From positions 1 to 46,138 of the forward strand of contig JBNGIQ010005755.1 of the NCBI GenBank assembly GCA_049999765.1: a stretch of DNA of 46,138 nucleotides. The letters are read 5' to 3'. The translations under genes were made by a program, and so were the position numbers. Position 1 is the stretch's first letter. Every line of letters begins with the position of its first letter. The notes beneath the pieces were generated by a model that did not search any database, had not been told where the DNA came from, and saw only the letters and a program-made list of their open reading frames with translations. The stretch is from Phaeoceros laevis (lineage: Eukaryota; Anthocerotophyta; Anthocerotopsida; Notothyladales). Of this stretch, positions 32,419 to 43,247 are shown one piece after another.

Positions 32419-34972
32419 ATGGCGCCTGTGGCTGCGCTGAAGGGCAGCCAGGAGGTGAGCCCGAATTCCAAGTCCATTGGCAAGAAGAGGAACAAGGAGC
32501 CTCGCAGATTCACGAGAGGCGGCCGCATATACGACTCGGAACTGGGCCACACCTGCCACTGGTGTCGGCAGAAGACAGTGGAGCATCACGTCTTTTGCTG
32601 CAAGTGCACTAACAAGTTCTGTGGTCGTTGCCTTCGCAATCGAAATGGAGAGGACATTGCTAAGGAGATGCTAGAGAACGTAATGTGGGTTTGCCCAAAG
32701 TGCCGTGGGGGCTGCGGACCTGGCTGCTCCAACTGGTATGCACTGCTCGAACTGGTTGTTTTCTTCTTGTCTTGTTGATTTTGGCGTATGGAGCAGCTTC
32801 AAGCCAGGGTTGGTAACTCTTCAGCTGCCTGACAGTCACTTTTGTTCTGCGCAGCTGCAATTGCGGGCCATGTCGCATGGCGCAAGGTCTGGAACCAACG
32901 GGTTTTCTGGTCAATACCGCTAGAGCGGTCAATTTCTCTAACGTGCATGACTTCCTCGTGCACAAGGTCACAGGCGAGAGCCCCGACGTCATTGCCAGTC
33001 GGAAGCTAGGGCGGGCCTGGACATCGGGAGGAGGTGCGTTGGTGGCGCTGCCTACTCCAGCTGAATGTGGTTCGAAGAGGAAATCACTGGCCTTGACGGA
33101 AGGTCCAAGGAAACAGCGTGTTGTGGAGGGGCTTCAATTTAATGTGAAGCGCGAACTTTCTTTGGAACCTTTGCCTTCCCAGGAGGATCTGGCATCGCCC
33201 ACAGCTAGTCCTAGTAACCTGCAAAGTGCAGGTGATGCAGACGTAGACGCAGCGGTGAAGGGGTGGAGTTTCTCTTGGGATACACGACCGGAGGAGGAGG
33301 ACTGTGCAGGCACTCTGGATGTCAAGAAGGAGGATTGTGATCCGCAGGTGTCACAGGAGTGTGGTGCTTCTCAGGAAGAATACTCTGAGCGGGACTACAC
33401 GACCACTGTGGAGATCAACCCCGAGGACGAGGAGTCTGAAGACTCCGCTACTTCTCCTGAAGTCAAGGAAGACGACTGTACTGCTCCTTCCCACTTTAGG
33501 AAGGAGGGATTGCCCGATCAAGAGTCTCAGGACTTCGTTGGCATTGGTTTTGAGTCTCAGGACTGCCTTCCCTCTCCGGAAAGGGAGGTGAAGAGAGAAG
33601 CCTCCCCTGAGCAGGAGGAGCTAGATGTGTGCGCTTCTGCTCCTCACATCAAGGAGGAGGTGGAGGAGCTTGAGGATTGGACTTGTCCTCGAGAGATCGA
33701 GTTGGAGGAGTTCCGTGAAGAGGAGTGGGAGGGGTGCACCTTAGCCGAGGTGGTCAAGACAGAAGGGGCCCCTGGCCAGGTCGAGTCCGAGGTGGTTAAG
33801 ACAGAAGGGGCCCCTGGCCGAGTCGAGTCCGACTGTCCTTTCACGACAAGGGCAGACTTGGACAAGTGCACACCAGTTGTGAAGAGCAATGCTGTTATTT
33901 CCCTCAGTGACTCTGACTCGGAAACTGGGCAGCAGATGATAAGGGTTCAGAGTACGCCCCGACCCAGGAGAAGATCTTTCTCGAGGAAACTGAGGGAATC
34001 ATCCACGTGCATACCGAGAAGGGGCAGTGATCTCACAAAAAGAGCACATCGGGTGAGAAACACTGCACAAAGTGTTTCTCAGCAATGTGGGCTACCCACT
34101 TCTTTCAGTGTGAATGAATTTCAGCAAAGGCTAGAAATGGTCTTGAAAGAGCCCTTTTGCGAGCAGGAGCTGAAGAAAAAAATGGAGTTGGTCACTGACA
34201 GAAAACCAATGGAGAAGGAGCGTCAAATGCGGCAAAGAGCTATTTCCTTCCACTCATCCCAGCAAGGGTTGTCATATCTCGATCACTATCCTGGTGAGCA
34301 GTCAATGGCTGAATTGGTTCCAAAAATTTGTCAAGGATGGTGCCTTCATGTCGGTTGCCTGCATAGGAACACTTGCTTATGTTGGTGTGGTTTCAGGGTT
34401 CGCGGACAAGCTCTCAGCAGCTAGTGGCGATGAAGAAAAGCTTACGCTGTTACGAGGTTTTTTTTTCTGGATTGAGGTACTATGACTTGTGCATGTATTG
34501 GCCCTATTGGAATCTGTCATGCTCGGAATTTGCACTTGTCATGGGCTTGTGCACCTGAGAGTGAATTTGTGAATCGGGTGTACCATGTGCAGCACCTTAT
34601 GCTCCAAGGAGCCTTTGCTCCGTGGACGAAGGCACCCGAAAGCAAATCCGATTCCGATGACTGCATGGAGATTGGACCAGATTGTCAGGTTCGTGGCAGC
34701 TTGTAAAATCCGTGAAGGTGTTTTGTTGGACCTCAAGAGGCAACGTGGGCACACAAGCAAGGTCTGGTTATACTAATGAGTGTGCTTGTTGTCTTTTCCA
34801 GTTAGTTTGTGAACGTTGCCCAACCGAGACAAAGTCAAATCCTGGCCGGCGAGTTCGCAGGTCTCTCAAGTATCCTGCAAAACGGGATCAATTGCAAACT
34901 CTGCACAAGAAAAGTGCAAATGTCAGGGTAAAGGCAGAAAGCGAGGTCCCTCGTCCCATCATTTTTGTGTAA
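32419..34972 (+). CDS. zf-4CXXC_R1 zinc-finger protein, CDCA7-related
   Basis: Family knowledge: the zf-4CXXC_R1 finger is shared with CDCA7, which recruits HELLS/DDM1-type remodellers to methylated chromatin. Five exons give 700 aa: 32419-32735, 32855-34293, 34397-34476, 34593-34688, 34802-34972. The finger fills residues 46-112, with CHWCRQKT, KFCGRCLRNRNGED, VCPKCRGGC and CSNCCNCGPC crossing intron 1, then EPTGFLVNTARAVNFSNVHD. A long acidic middle follows, with seven PsiKxE (SUMO-type) motifs and a 13-residue tandem repeat (VVKTEGAPG). The tail has FQQRLEMVLKEPF, GLSYLDHYPGFADKL, LTLLRGFFFWIEHL and GAFAPW, a block I recall from uncharacterised plant members. Likely nuclear. True CDCA7 orthology versus the plant-specific branch cannot be settled without alignment. 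The stop lies inside the first copy of a 146-bp duplication. Confidence 0.88.
33745..33822 (+). repeat. 39-bp in-frame tandem repeat in the acidic region
   Basis: Two 39-bp copies each encode EVVKTEGAPG followed by QVES or RVES. They retain the frame and double a PsiKxE motif. Confidence 0.9.
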
Positions 34973-35250
34973 ACTAGCAGGCGGTCTGGTCTTCGCATAT
35001 CTTGTTTCCCGGCTGATCTGTACAGTGGACTGAATTGGCCTGCAACAGCCTTCTCAGGCAAGCAGTCAGCTTGTGACGAGTGATAAGCCCGTCTGGTCGA
35101 CAAGATCATTTTCGTGTAGACTAGCAGGCGGTCTGGTCTTCGCGTGTCTTGTTTCCCGGCTGATATGTACAGTGGACTGAATTGGCCTACAACAGCCGTC
35201 TCAGGCAAGCAGTCAGCTTGTGACGAGTGATAATTCCGTCTGGTGGACAA
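34959..35250. repeat. 146-bp tandem duplication over the zf gene's stop codon and 3' UTR
   Basis: Two head-to-tail copies start at 34959 and 35105 and differ at a handful of bases. The first contains the final codons IIFV and the TAA stop of the upstream gene. The second retains the same codons with TAG. The remainder is presumed 3' UTR. Confidence 0.93.
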
Positions 35251-35609
35251 GAGCTTTGAAGCTTTATCTCAAATAGTCTAGCGAGGCATAATTATTCGAC
35301 AGGTAAGGACCCTTGTGTTGTGCCGTGAACGAAGCTCAGGGTGAAGACGGAGTCCAAACAGTTTTGCTCCCCAGCATGTTCCACCTTATCACCTACCACA
35401 TCCAATTTTTGCGAATACAACATGTAGCATAACAGAGCCTGACAAAGTTACGACCTGGCTGTGAATGAAAATCATTTGCCTTCTCCCACTTCCGGAGGAC
35501 GACCCTACTAAGACCTCACGTCCTCCATCTCGATCCGGGCGAATTGTGTATGTACAAATGCGGTGAGATGTTCCATTCACACGCAGTCAGCCTGTACAGC
35601 TCCACACCC
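35251..35609. other. Spacer between convergent zf-4CXXC_R1 and DUF1218 genes
   Basis: Nothing recognisable beyond presumed 3' UTRs of the two convergent genes. Confidence 0.5.
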
Positions 35610-36227
35610 CTACACATTGGGGGAAACTGTCACAGTAGCCCTGAACTGCATAGGAAGTTCTCCATACACCCCCTTGTCATCTTCGCCGTTGTAGAGATAA
35701 GCCGCCCTGGCGTTGAGAGCTAGCATGACGCAAACCAGCCAGAAGAGAGTGCCATCCAAGGCCAGAAAGGCCGCTCCTCCGAACAAGCCCGGCTTGGCAC
35801 CGGGGCAAGCACTGAGCGTGCCAGAGTGAGTGGTGTTGCGCCTGGCCACGCTCTGTTCCACGGTAGCCCACAGCATCAGCCCCTCTGCAGTGAAGAAGAT
35901 GGCGAGAGAAAGCAGCACGAAGACCACGAGCCCGGCGCTCCTCCACAGCGCCCTTAGCGGCACAGCTTTGCCGTCGAAGGGGTAGATCAGCGATGAGATG
36001 GCGATGAGGAAGGAGACAAAGAGGAAGACCACGGCCGCGCTCCCGAGAGCAGGAGTGCTGTCCTTGGGGTAGGAACAGACTGTGGTGCCGTCGACGGCGA
36101 TCAAAGATATGTGCTCATCCGACGGCTTCGCGTTCTCTGCGAGCACTCCCAGGATGAAGGCCGCAATGCCGGGCACCAGAATGGCACCGCACAGAATCAG
36201 CACCTGCAAATTCTTCCGTTCCGCCAT
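35610..36227 (-). CDS. DUF1218 family four-pass membrane protein
   Basis: Intronless, 205 aa. The start is the ATG of MAERKNLQVLILCGAILVPG, because DUF1218 proteins begin with a short polar stretch directly before the first membrane span; an upstream in-frame start would add 17 residues. Four hydrophobic segments are visible, at about 7-28, 61-80, 96-124 and 155-173. Conserved features are VCSYP before the second span, ALGSAAVVFLFVSFLIA, and cysteines in the loops. Known members include the Arabidopsis MWL proteins, which affect secondary-wall lignin; most others are uncharacterised. Endomembrane or plasma-membrane location and a wall role are inference. Confidence 0.85.
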   Translation of the reverse strand: MAERKNLQVLILCGAILVPGIAAFILGVLAENAKPSDEHISLIAVDGTTVCSYPKDSTPALGSAAVVFLFVSFLIAISSLIYPFDGKAVPLRALWRSAGLVVFVLLSLAIFFTAEGLMLWATVEQSVARRNTTHSGTLSACPGAKPGLFGGAAFLALDGTLFWLVCVMLALNARAAYLYNGEDDKGVYGELPMQFRATVTVSPNV

Positions 36228-36630
36228 GCTCGCCTCGCCCAACCCTACTCCGCTTTCGTTGCTCCTGCTGCTCCTCAAACTCTCGCAACCAGCAGCAAAA
36301 GCATGGCAGGAGGACGGTAAAAGGCCTTGCGGGTCTCCAGAGTCTCGGTTCCTGGACTTGCTGACAGTGCAAAAGCTGCGCTCTGCCCGTTCTTTTCACA
36401 TGACGTTGGCATGACCAAGGTCGCGGTTGTAAAGCAGGCGGCAGTTATTCGATTCACACCCGGGTAGTAATTATGTAAGTGGCTATTTCTGAACTCAGCG
36501 GAAAGTTCTAACCCGAGATGCTTTCACAACACGTGCATCGTGAAACCACGATCACCCTGGTAAATCTTTAACCTTTGTTGCTTTTGGTCTCATCAATCTT
36601 GATTCTTGTATCCTCCCCGGCTAGGCTTGA

Positions 36631-36775
36631 ATTGACCTTTTTATAATAAAGTTAAAAGGTTGCACATGGTGGACATAAAATCTGCACATGTTTATTATTG
36701 CATTGACCCTTTTATAATAAAGTTAAAGGCTTTGGCACATGGTGGGCATAAAATATGCACATGTTTATTATTGCA
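36631..36775. repeat. Diverged 71-bp tandem duplication
   Basis: Two head-to-tail copies, from 36631 and 36702, share ttgacc, ttataataaagttaaa and a gcacatgtttattattgca end. They differ by several substitutions and small indels. Confidence 0.88.
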
Positions 36776-36803
36776 AAAGCAGTAGAAACATAAAAACTTT
36801 CTC

Positions 36804-36874
36804 AATAGGTAAGTAAGACCTTCAAATACTGAAGTATGACTTTTAATAGGTAAGTAAGACCTTCAAATAATGAA
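36804..36874. repeat. 41-bp tandem duplication
   Basis: Two copies of a unit beginning aataggtaagtaagacc start at 36804 and 36845, immediately downstream of the 71-bp duplication. Confidence 0.88.
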
Positions 36875-37989
36875 GTGTGATTTTTTACCCCCGGGTTAAG
36901 GGTTTAAATTGATAGTAAAAACTTAAAAAGAGTTAAGATAAATTGCAAGATTGGGGGAAAAAAAGTTTTACTGTTTTAAAAAGTCATAACCTTCTAAAAA
37001 GTTACAAGGGTCTATAAAGTCAAGAACTTCAAGTAGGCATAAGGAAGGCTTCCTCCATACTTACACATTTTTCCGATCGCGTTATCGTCCTCCGCACTTG
37101 GCATTTTTCGATCAAACTAAAGCACGTCTACCTAGGTTGGACCTCTTCTATACAGATTTGTCATTAGTCTTTTTGCTAATCTTGCAATCACCTCTAACCG
37201 TGTTTGATTTGACGACAGACATAACATCTTTACAGATTGACCAAGACCAAACTATGAACTTAAGAAGGATTTCAAAGATAGGAGATACAATGTGCATGGG
37301 GCAGTAGGCATTATTGCCCTTTTTGAAGGTTTTAAAAAATTTTAACCATTTGACCCGTTTATAACCTGCTTAAACTGGTCAAACCGTTTAGGGCTGTGAC
37401 CCTTTTCCCTAGAAGTAATCGAGTCACAGTAAACCGGTCAAAACCGTTTGTGACCCTTTTCCTGGGAGGTAATCAGGTCAACATGTATTATTTGGAAAAA
37501 GAAAATTACATGCTCGTATAGCCCTATGGAAAAGGCATCCGAATCTGCCTCTAACTTTTTTGTGACTAGTAAAAAAAGTGTGTAACCTATTAAACCCTTT
37601 CGACAAACCCACCCTGATTCTAATCCCAATATGTGCTTGCAAGAAAAAGTCGCTTAATGGAAATTCCCATAAAGTACTTGCTGACATTCTTCTCCAAGCT
37701 TCCATATGGCAATGATTAGTCCACTTGAGAGTTTCCCTAAATGACACAAATTACCTTCATCATATTTGCAAGTAGAAGATTGATATATAATCTTGTGTAA
37801 GGTTCATTACAAAGCAAATCTCTCGATGCACAAGAGATGGATGTTCAACCCCTTTTGCTCCACACTTACGAACAAAAAACTAATCCATGAGCTTCTAAGC
37901 AAAGATGACTACTTAATTTGCCCACTAACAGAATTTGTAGCCTACAAGCCAGAAGTGTCCAAACTCCACATTCCAACCAATGTGCTATT

Positions 37990-38306
37990 CGTCGTGCCAA
38001 ACTATATCGTAAGTAGCAAAGTCTTAAAACAATTTGAGAAAAACATGCTAGCCATAACATACAGCCAGCTAGTAACTGGCTTTAAGTTTGAACTTAGAAA
38101 GAACTCATAGAACTTTTCACTATTTTTTTTCGAAGTTCAAACTTAGGGCCAACTATTAGCTGGCTGTATGCTATGGCGAATTCATAGGTAAACATGTAGG
38201 TAAACTTGTTCGCTATAACATAAAGCTAGCTGTATGTTATGGTGAACATGTTTTTCTCATGTTGTTTCGAGACTTTGCTACTTACGGTGTAGTTTTGCAT
38301 GACAGT
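37990..38306. mobile_element. Foldback (long inverted-repeat) element
   Basis: The left arm, 37990-38096, contains gtaagtagcaaagtctt, aacatacagccagctag and tttaagtttgaactta in order. The right arm, about 38133-38306, contains the reverse complements in reverse order: gttcaaactta, tagctggctgtatg and gactttgctacttac. The arms are about 80-85 percent alike by eye. The right arm has an extra internal stretch that repeats the ctggctgtatgctatgg motif. This resembles a foldback MITE. No target-site duplication was identified. Confidence 0.72.
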
Positions 38307-38665
38307 CAGCCCATATTGTATCCTTTGTAGAACAAATCATCCATTGTTCTTCTACCACATTCACTAAGTGCATTGATTCTGGATATTTCGATTTGGCGGC
38401 AGAATGAATGAATGAATGAACGAATTCCACTATAATATTGTCCCTACAAACTTTGAGTTATTGCATGGATTAAAAAAATCTATCTATATTAGCACCTAAC
38501 ATTTTTTGTAGTTTATCTTAATTTCAACCTTGGGCACCCACCAAGAGAAGGACACTTACTCGCATAAATATCCTTATTCGCATAAAAGTCTCTAGACCTA
38601 AATTGAATGTTAAAAGGTTGACGTGGTTCCTTTACCAATACCATGTGCATTTACAATGAGAAGAA

Positions 38666-38930
38666 TTGATGGATGGACATAGTAATCCTTCAAAAGTTCA
38701 AAGACAAAGATAACATAGCCCTGCTGTTACGCTCTTGCAGCCAAACGTGATGGAAACTCTCATTAAATTTAAAGCCATGATATGGTCTCCTTTTCGGACA
38801 CTACACTCACAATGATGAGTATTGACATGGATGGACATAAGAGTCGTTCAATCGTTCAAGAACACATGCAACATAGTCCGCTGCTAGTTATAGCCAAAAC
38901 GTGATGAAAACTCTCATCAAAATCACCTTC
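38666..38930. repeat. Diverged tandem duplication, about 158-bp period
   Basis: Two copies share gatggatggacata, acatagnccnctgct and aacgtgatgnaaactctcat in the same order, starting near 38668 and 38826. They have diverged considerably. Confidence 0.75.
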
Positions 38931-40033
38931 ATCTTTGCTGTTGAGTCCAAAACCATTAGAAGTAGTAGCAAACTTTTGTGTTATGCAAGGCTTGACATTG
39001 AAATGGAACAAGTCGTCGGTAGTATTAGCATTTGACCAATAACCAAGAGTCCCCAGCCAAGAACCTCTAGAACTCTAGAGAACAACTCTCACCCTTCAAA
39101 TGGTGCCTTATTCCTTGAGTGTGGTCATCCGCAAGGCATTCTATGTAAGCATGTCCATAATACAAAGTAAAACTTTTCAGAATAGAGGCCCACGGAGCCA
39201 GTACCGAATAACCCGACAAGACGTCCATCCGTCGGAAGATCACTTGGGGAACAACCGGTAGGGCGGTGCACCGTCTATCCCTACAAAAACTGGATTGGAC
39301 CATTCACGTGCTAAAATTGCAAGAACAGACTTGGCCACCAAGCGGCCACATCGAGCAACTTCCCCAGTGGAAGTCTGGAGCAGGGCCAAAAATAGCAAGA
39401 CCGCTGCATGCCACCGCCCCTACTAGCGGGGGGGTCCGAAGGGCTTATTTTCGACGGAGAGACTGCCCCCCCGTTCCGTCCCTCTGTTTCAGACCAAGAT
39501 TCGACGGAGGCATCCGTGTACAAATGTGCAGAGGAGGAGAACGCCAGTGAACATGCACCGGGAAGCCGGCCACTTGGCCCTAGCGTGCCCGCGTCGGAAT
39601 AGGAACTTGCCGCAGTGGTCGCGGGCGGTGGCCGCCCGGCTGGGCCCCACGGGATGGGGGAAGAGAAGGGGGGCGGCTGACCGGCAACCGGCCCGCTCCT
39701 GCGTTGCATGCCCTATGCATGCCTAATTAAGCCCTCATTAAGCGCACCCTTAAACCCTCCTCTCCGAACAATAAAGGAACAACCGCCATAACATCCGAAG
39801 CTCCTGTTATCTGCAGTCCTGGGGAATCCTACATACCTGCAGTGGGGCCTGGTCAGCGGAACTTGGAGTGTGTCCGCGTTCTCCCCGGTGCTGTCCGCAG
39901 CAGCTGCAAGCTGAGCTGCTGCACATGCTCGGCTTCACCAACAAAACGATTGCCCTTACAAGTCTGGATCTACTTGCAAGCAACTTGAAGGAAGCAAGTA
40001 GTTCCCGACAGATCTGATCAACTTGCTTTCTAC

Positions 40034-42059
40034 TTGAGACCACTTGGCGGTGAAGCACCTGCAACTGAGGGAGGAAGTGCAGTTCGCAAGGCGGCGGATG
40101 TAGCAGCAGCAGCAGTTCCGGAAGCAGCTTTCGAGGCACTGCCAGGAGGAGCGTGGGCTCTACATCTGCATCGATATATATCTCACCGTCCCTGCGGCTC
40201 AGCTGTGAAAGTGGAGTCCAATTACGCTCAGGATCTGGTTGCGCAGGAGCATGTCAGACGGCAGGAGGAATTGCCGCCGAATTCGGATTTGGATCACCAT
40301 CTAGAAGCTCAGTCCCTGGGGTTGAGCACAAGCACGGGTATGCATTTCTGGGAGCAGCGGCAGGCACTCGCTGCTGCTCCCGGAAACAACAGTAGGTAAG
40401 CCTGAGGATGCTGGAAAAAATCTCCATTGCACAGTTGCAAACGGCAATGCTCGGTAGCTGGCTGTTGCGACAAATGCACGTTCAATTCGCTAATGCCCGT
40501 GAACTCCTCCTTGCAAAAATTGGTGTTTCCACAGCATACTGATGGTTTCCGGTACTTGTCTGGCCAGGTCATGGCGGATTCAGGGAGCAGCATGCGCAGG
40601 AGCACAGCCCGAGTCTACGAGTCCTAGCAGTGCGAGCGCATCCATCTCTATTGGCGAAAAATCAGGTCAAGATCACGCACTTTTGATACACCTCCGGCTC
40701 GGTTCGCAAGCTTGTGAATGCACCAACACGAGACTGATTCAATTGCTTGGTGTTGCAGAGACTCTGAGGAGGAAGCGCAAATGGGAGGCAGAAGAAACGT
40801 CGGCCAAGCCGTATTCTTGCCGATTCTGCTCCCAGAGCTTCGACAAGTCGCAAGCTCTGGGGGGACACATGAACAGGCACCGCCAAGGTTGGTCAGGCTT
40901 GCACCGCGCCGGGCTTCATCGACTCGCAGCACTTGATTCTCACGCACACTTCAGCACGTGTTGTTGCTCAACATTTGATTGACCTGAAGACACAAGGTGG
41001 TCTTGTGTGCGTATTTATGCCGGGGCCTTCTTCACTTAAACAACGTTTGCCGTGGTGTTGTGGCAGAAAGGGAGCGGGAACAACTGGATAACGCACAAAA
41101 GCTGGTGCTCAAGCAGCAGAGTCTTCAGGGCTTGTCCGGCCTCCCGATGTAAGAGCTCAATTGCAAGCTTGCTGTGATTCTGAAGTCGCTTTGCTCAAAT
41201 GCTTCCTTCCAAGTTATTGGCTCTTCAAACTTAAAAGTAGAAGTTGCGGTGCGCGTGCACGTTGTTCACTCATGCATATACGCTTTTGGGAATCTGGGGA
41301 GCCTGCAGGCAGACTTTGAATCAACGTGCGAAGCTCCAAGGTCCGACGTCACTTCTATCTTTTGATCAAGTGACGTTGAGTAGGTACAATCAAGCAATCC
41401 AGTATCAGGCTACCCCCAGAACGTTCATGCCAGGCACGTATTCCACCTTGCACTCTGCTGGCGGCCTCCTCAACTTTAACACGGGGACTTGGAATTTGGG
41501 AGGGTACAGCACAGGTAGCATAGCCTCAGCGAACAGTTTGGACCCTATTGAAACATCTGGTGATAGCAGTTTGGCTAGGGCAATCGAAGGTGCAACTCCG
41601 GAGGATCTCTTTGCTGCTGCAAGCGTCCCGGAGGAACTCTTTGCTGCAAGCGTTCTTCAATCTGCTGCCACCCCTCCTCCGACGTTGCTGCTACCGGGGC
41701 GAACGAGCGACACCCATGAAACTGATGCAGAGCAAGAGCAGGACATGATCTATGGGTATCCTGGAGTGGCTAACCTGACGCAGAGCGAGGCCTCCACACC
41801 CGGGACGGACAAGATATGCAAGTCTTTATCATGCCCGGAGTTCAACTTCAACAGTCATGTGAGTCAATTGCAACACAGTTTTCAGGCGTTTCCTCAAGGG
41901 AATGTGCACCTTGGCCTGTATCCAGGAGCTGTTCAGCTGCCACATGCGGTTTCGGAAGTTGCCTCTCCACGGGATCCACTTGGGCAATCGAGCAGTGACC
42001 CCAGCGACCCCACATGTACAGATGATCCAGAGGAGCAGATGAAGTCTTGGTTGCATTAG
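40034..42059 (+). CDS. JAGGED-like C2H2 zinc-finger transcription factor
   Basis: JAGGED and NUBBIN are nuclear factors controlling growth and shape of lateral organs in flowering plants. Seen: one finger, KPYSCRFCSQSFDKSQALGG, then HMNRHRQ (C-x2-C-x12-H-x3-H with the plant QALGGH core). A splice continues it as ERERE, then LVLKQQSLQG, the same order as JAGGED (finger, RQERE, then QLVL). Exons supported by frame: about 40034-40395, 40568-40665, 40759-40887, 41067-41148, 41384-42059. The last exon encodes a Ser/Pro/Gly-rich tail of 225 residues ending MKSWLH. No ATG lies in frame in the first exon after the stop at about 39986, so the true start is probably on an unresolved upstream exon; the exon 2 acceptor is also a choice between two sites. 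JAGGED's LDLN-type N-terminal repression motif was not found. Confidence 0.7.
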
Positions 42060-43247
42060 TATCGTATTTTATAATAAAATATCATATTATACAGGTATTA
42101 TATGCTGGTTGTTCTGTCAAGTTTCCTCAAGCACAAATGAGGGTTCGAACTTCAAACCACACAAGTAACAGCTAGATCGCAAGCAGGAAGTCCTCTGGCA
42201 TCATGTTATTTCATGCAATTGGCCTAGCCTAGCAAGCATGTGTAACATTCCTAACTTCCTTCCCACAGAACTCACGATTAATTACACAATAGCCTAACAT
42301 TCCCGACACTGCCCAACTGTGCGCCGGATCGAGGACTGCCTGCACCGGTAACTCTTGTCGCTAAGGTCCCCACAGATCGCGTATCGCGTCACCCCTAATT
42401 TGCTTTGACCCCGGTAGTCCACGACTCCACGGCCTCCCTACCCGACCAAGTCTTACAAACAACCGAATCAATCCCGGGAACTGAGCTCTATCTAGCTCGC
42501 ACGTCAAATTGATTTGTACACCTCGCACTAGCTGCTTCGTCGGCACAACCATTCTGTGTCACACTCACGCATGAGCGTAGCTGGAAGACAGTTAGCTCTA
42601 AGGAGTGCACCGCAGTTAGGTGCAGGGTCACACCTCGGGAGTACAGTACATGTCATTTTGGACTTCATGTAATTTTGGACTTCATATCTGTGCATCTATC
42701 TGATGCTGGACCGCAGTCAAATATCTAGAATTGCTTGCGAGAACTTTATTACACCGTTACCCGGCCAGATTCCCATTTGGTGTTCTGTCAAAACCCTCGT
42801 GCTACCATCCGGCTGTCTTCGCCTGGGTAGGTGTCTCAAATGCACCAAAACTGCAAAAACCCTTCAATCAGACAGAACCAACCAATCCCACTTCTTTACC
42901 ACCTGAGTCCTTCCTGGAAGACATTCAAGTTATGACGCTACTAAATCAAGTGATCGTACTCAGTAACCACTCCTTCCAAAGACGTTGTTTAGACCTAGAA
43001 GCAGCATAGTCGCCGATGTCCCCAAACCTCTAGGCAATAGGTGGATGAGCTTATTATTATTCTGCAGCGCATTGGCAGCCCACTAGTTCTGAGGCAGGAT
43101 CTCGCACTCTGGTCCCCGGAGAGTAAGGAGCTGGTAAAGGACCAATGCCATCACCATCATGCACCCTCTAACCTAATCTTGTGGCGAGGACTTGAGACAA
43201 TAGCTGCGATTATAATTGACAATACGCAGAAGAAGATCCTCGGTGCC
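42060..43247. other. Spacer between convergent JAGGED-like and Gbeta genes
   Basis: No coding sequence is supported. It begins with an AT-rich run (42060-42110) that includes an AATAAA, likely polyadenylation signals of the JAGGED-like gene. A short direct repeat (catnttggacttcat) occurs at about 42652-42686. Short open frames on both strands lack motifs. Confidence 0.5.

Larger units (their letters stand above)
36228..40033. other. Long AT-rich spacer with repeats
   Basis: No gene is supported over 3.8 kb. 36460-39060 is AT-rich and holds direct repeats, a foldback and a short GAAT run at 38402-38420. An open frame of about 105 codons at 37793-38110 lacks motifs and runs into the foldback arm. 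39300-39740 is an abrupt GC-rich patch with no recognised element. The last few hundred bases may hold the JAGGED-like promoter and a missing first exon. Confidence 0.55.

Noticed and set aside
34888-35250. Open frame of 120 codons on the minus strand
   Set aside because: It exists only because it crosses two copies of the 146-bp duplication, and it overlaps the real 3' end of the zf-4CXXC_R1 gene. No domain is visible.
37793-38110. Open frame of 105 codons in the AT-rich spacer
   Set aside because: Its 3' third lies in the foldback arm, no homology was recognised, and no splice partners are evident.
39311-39709. Minus-strand frame of 132 codons in the GC-rich island
   Set aside because: Pro/Ser/Ala-rich with no domain; a plus-strand frame overlaps it. 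Treated as a composition effect.
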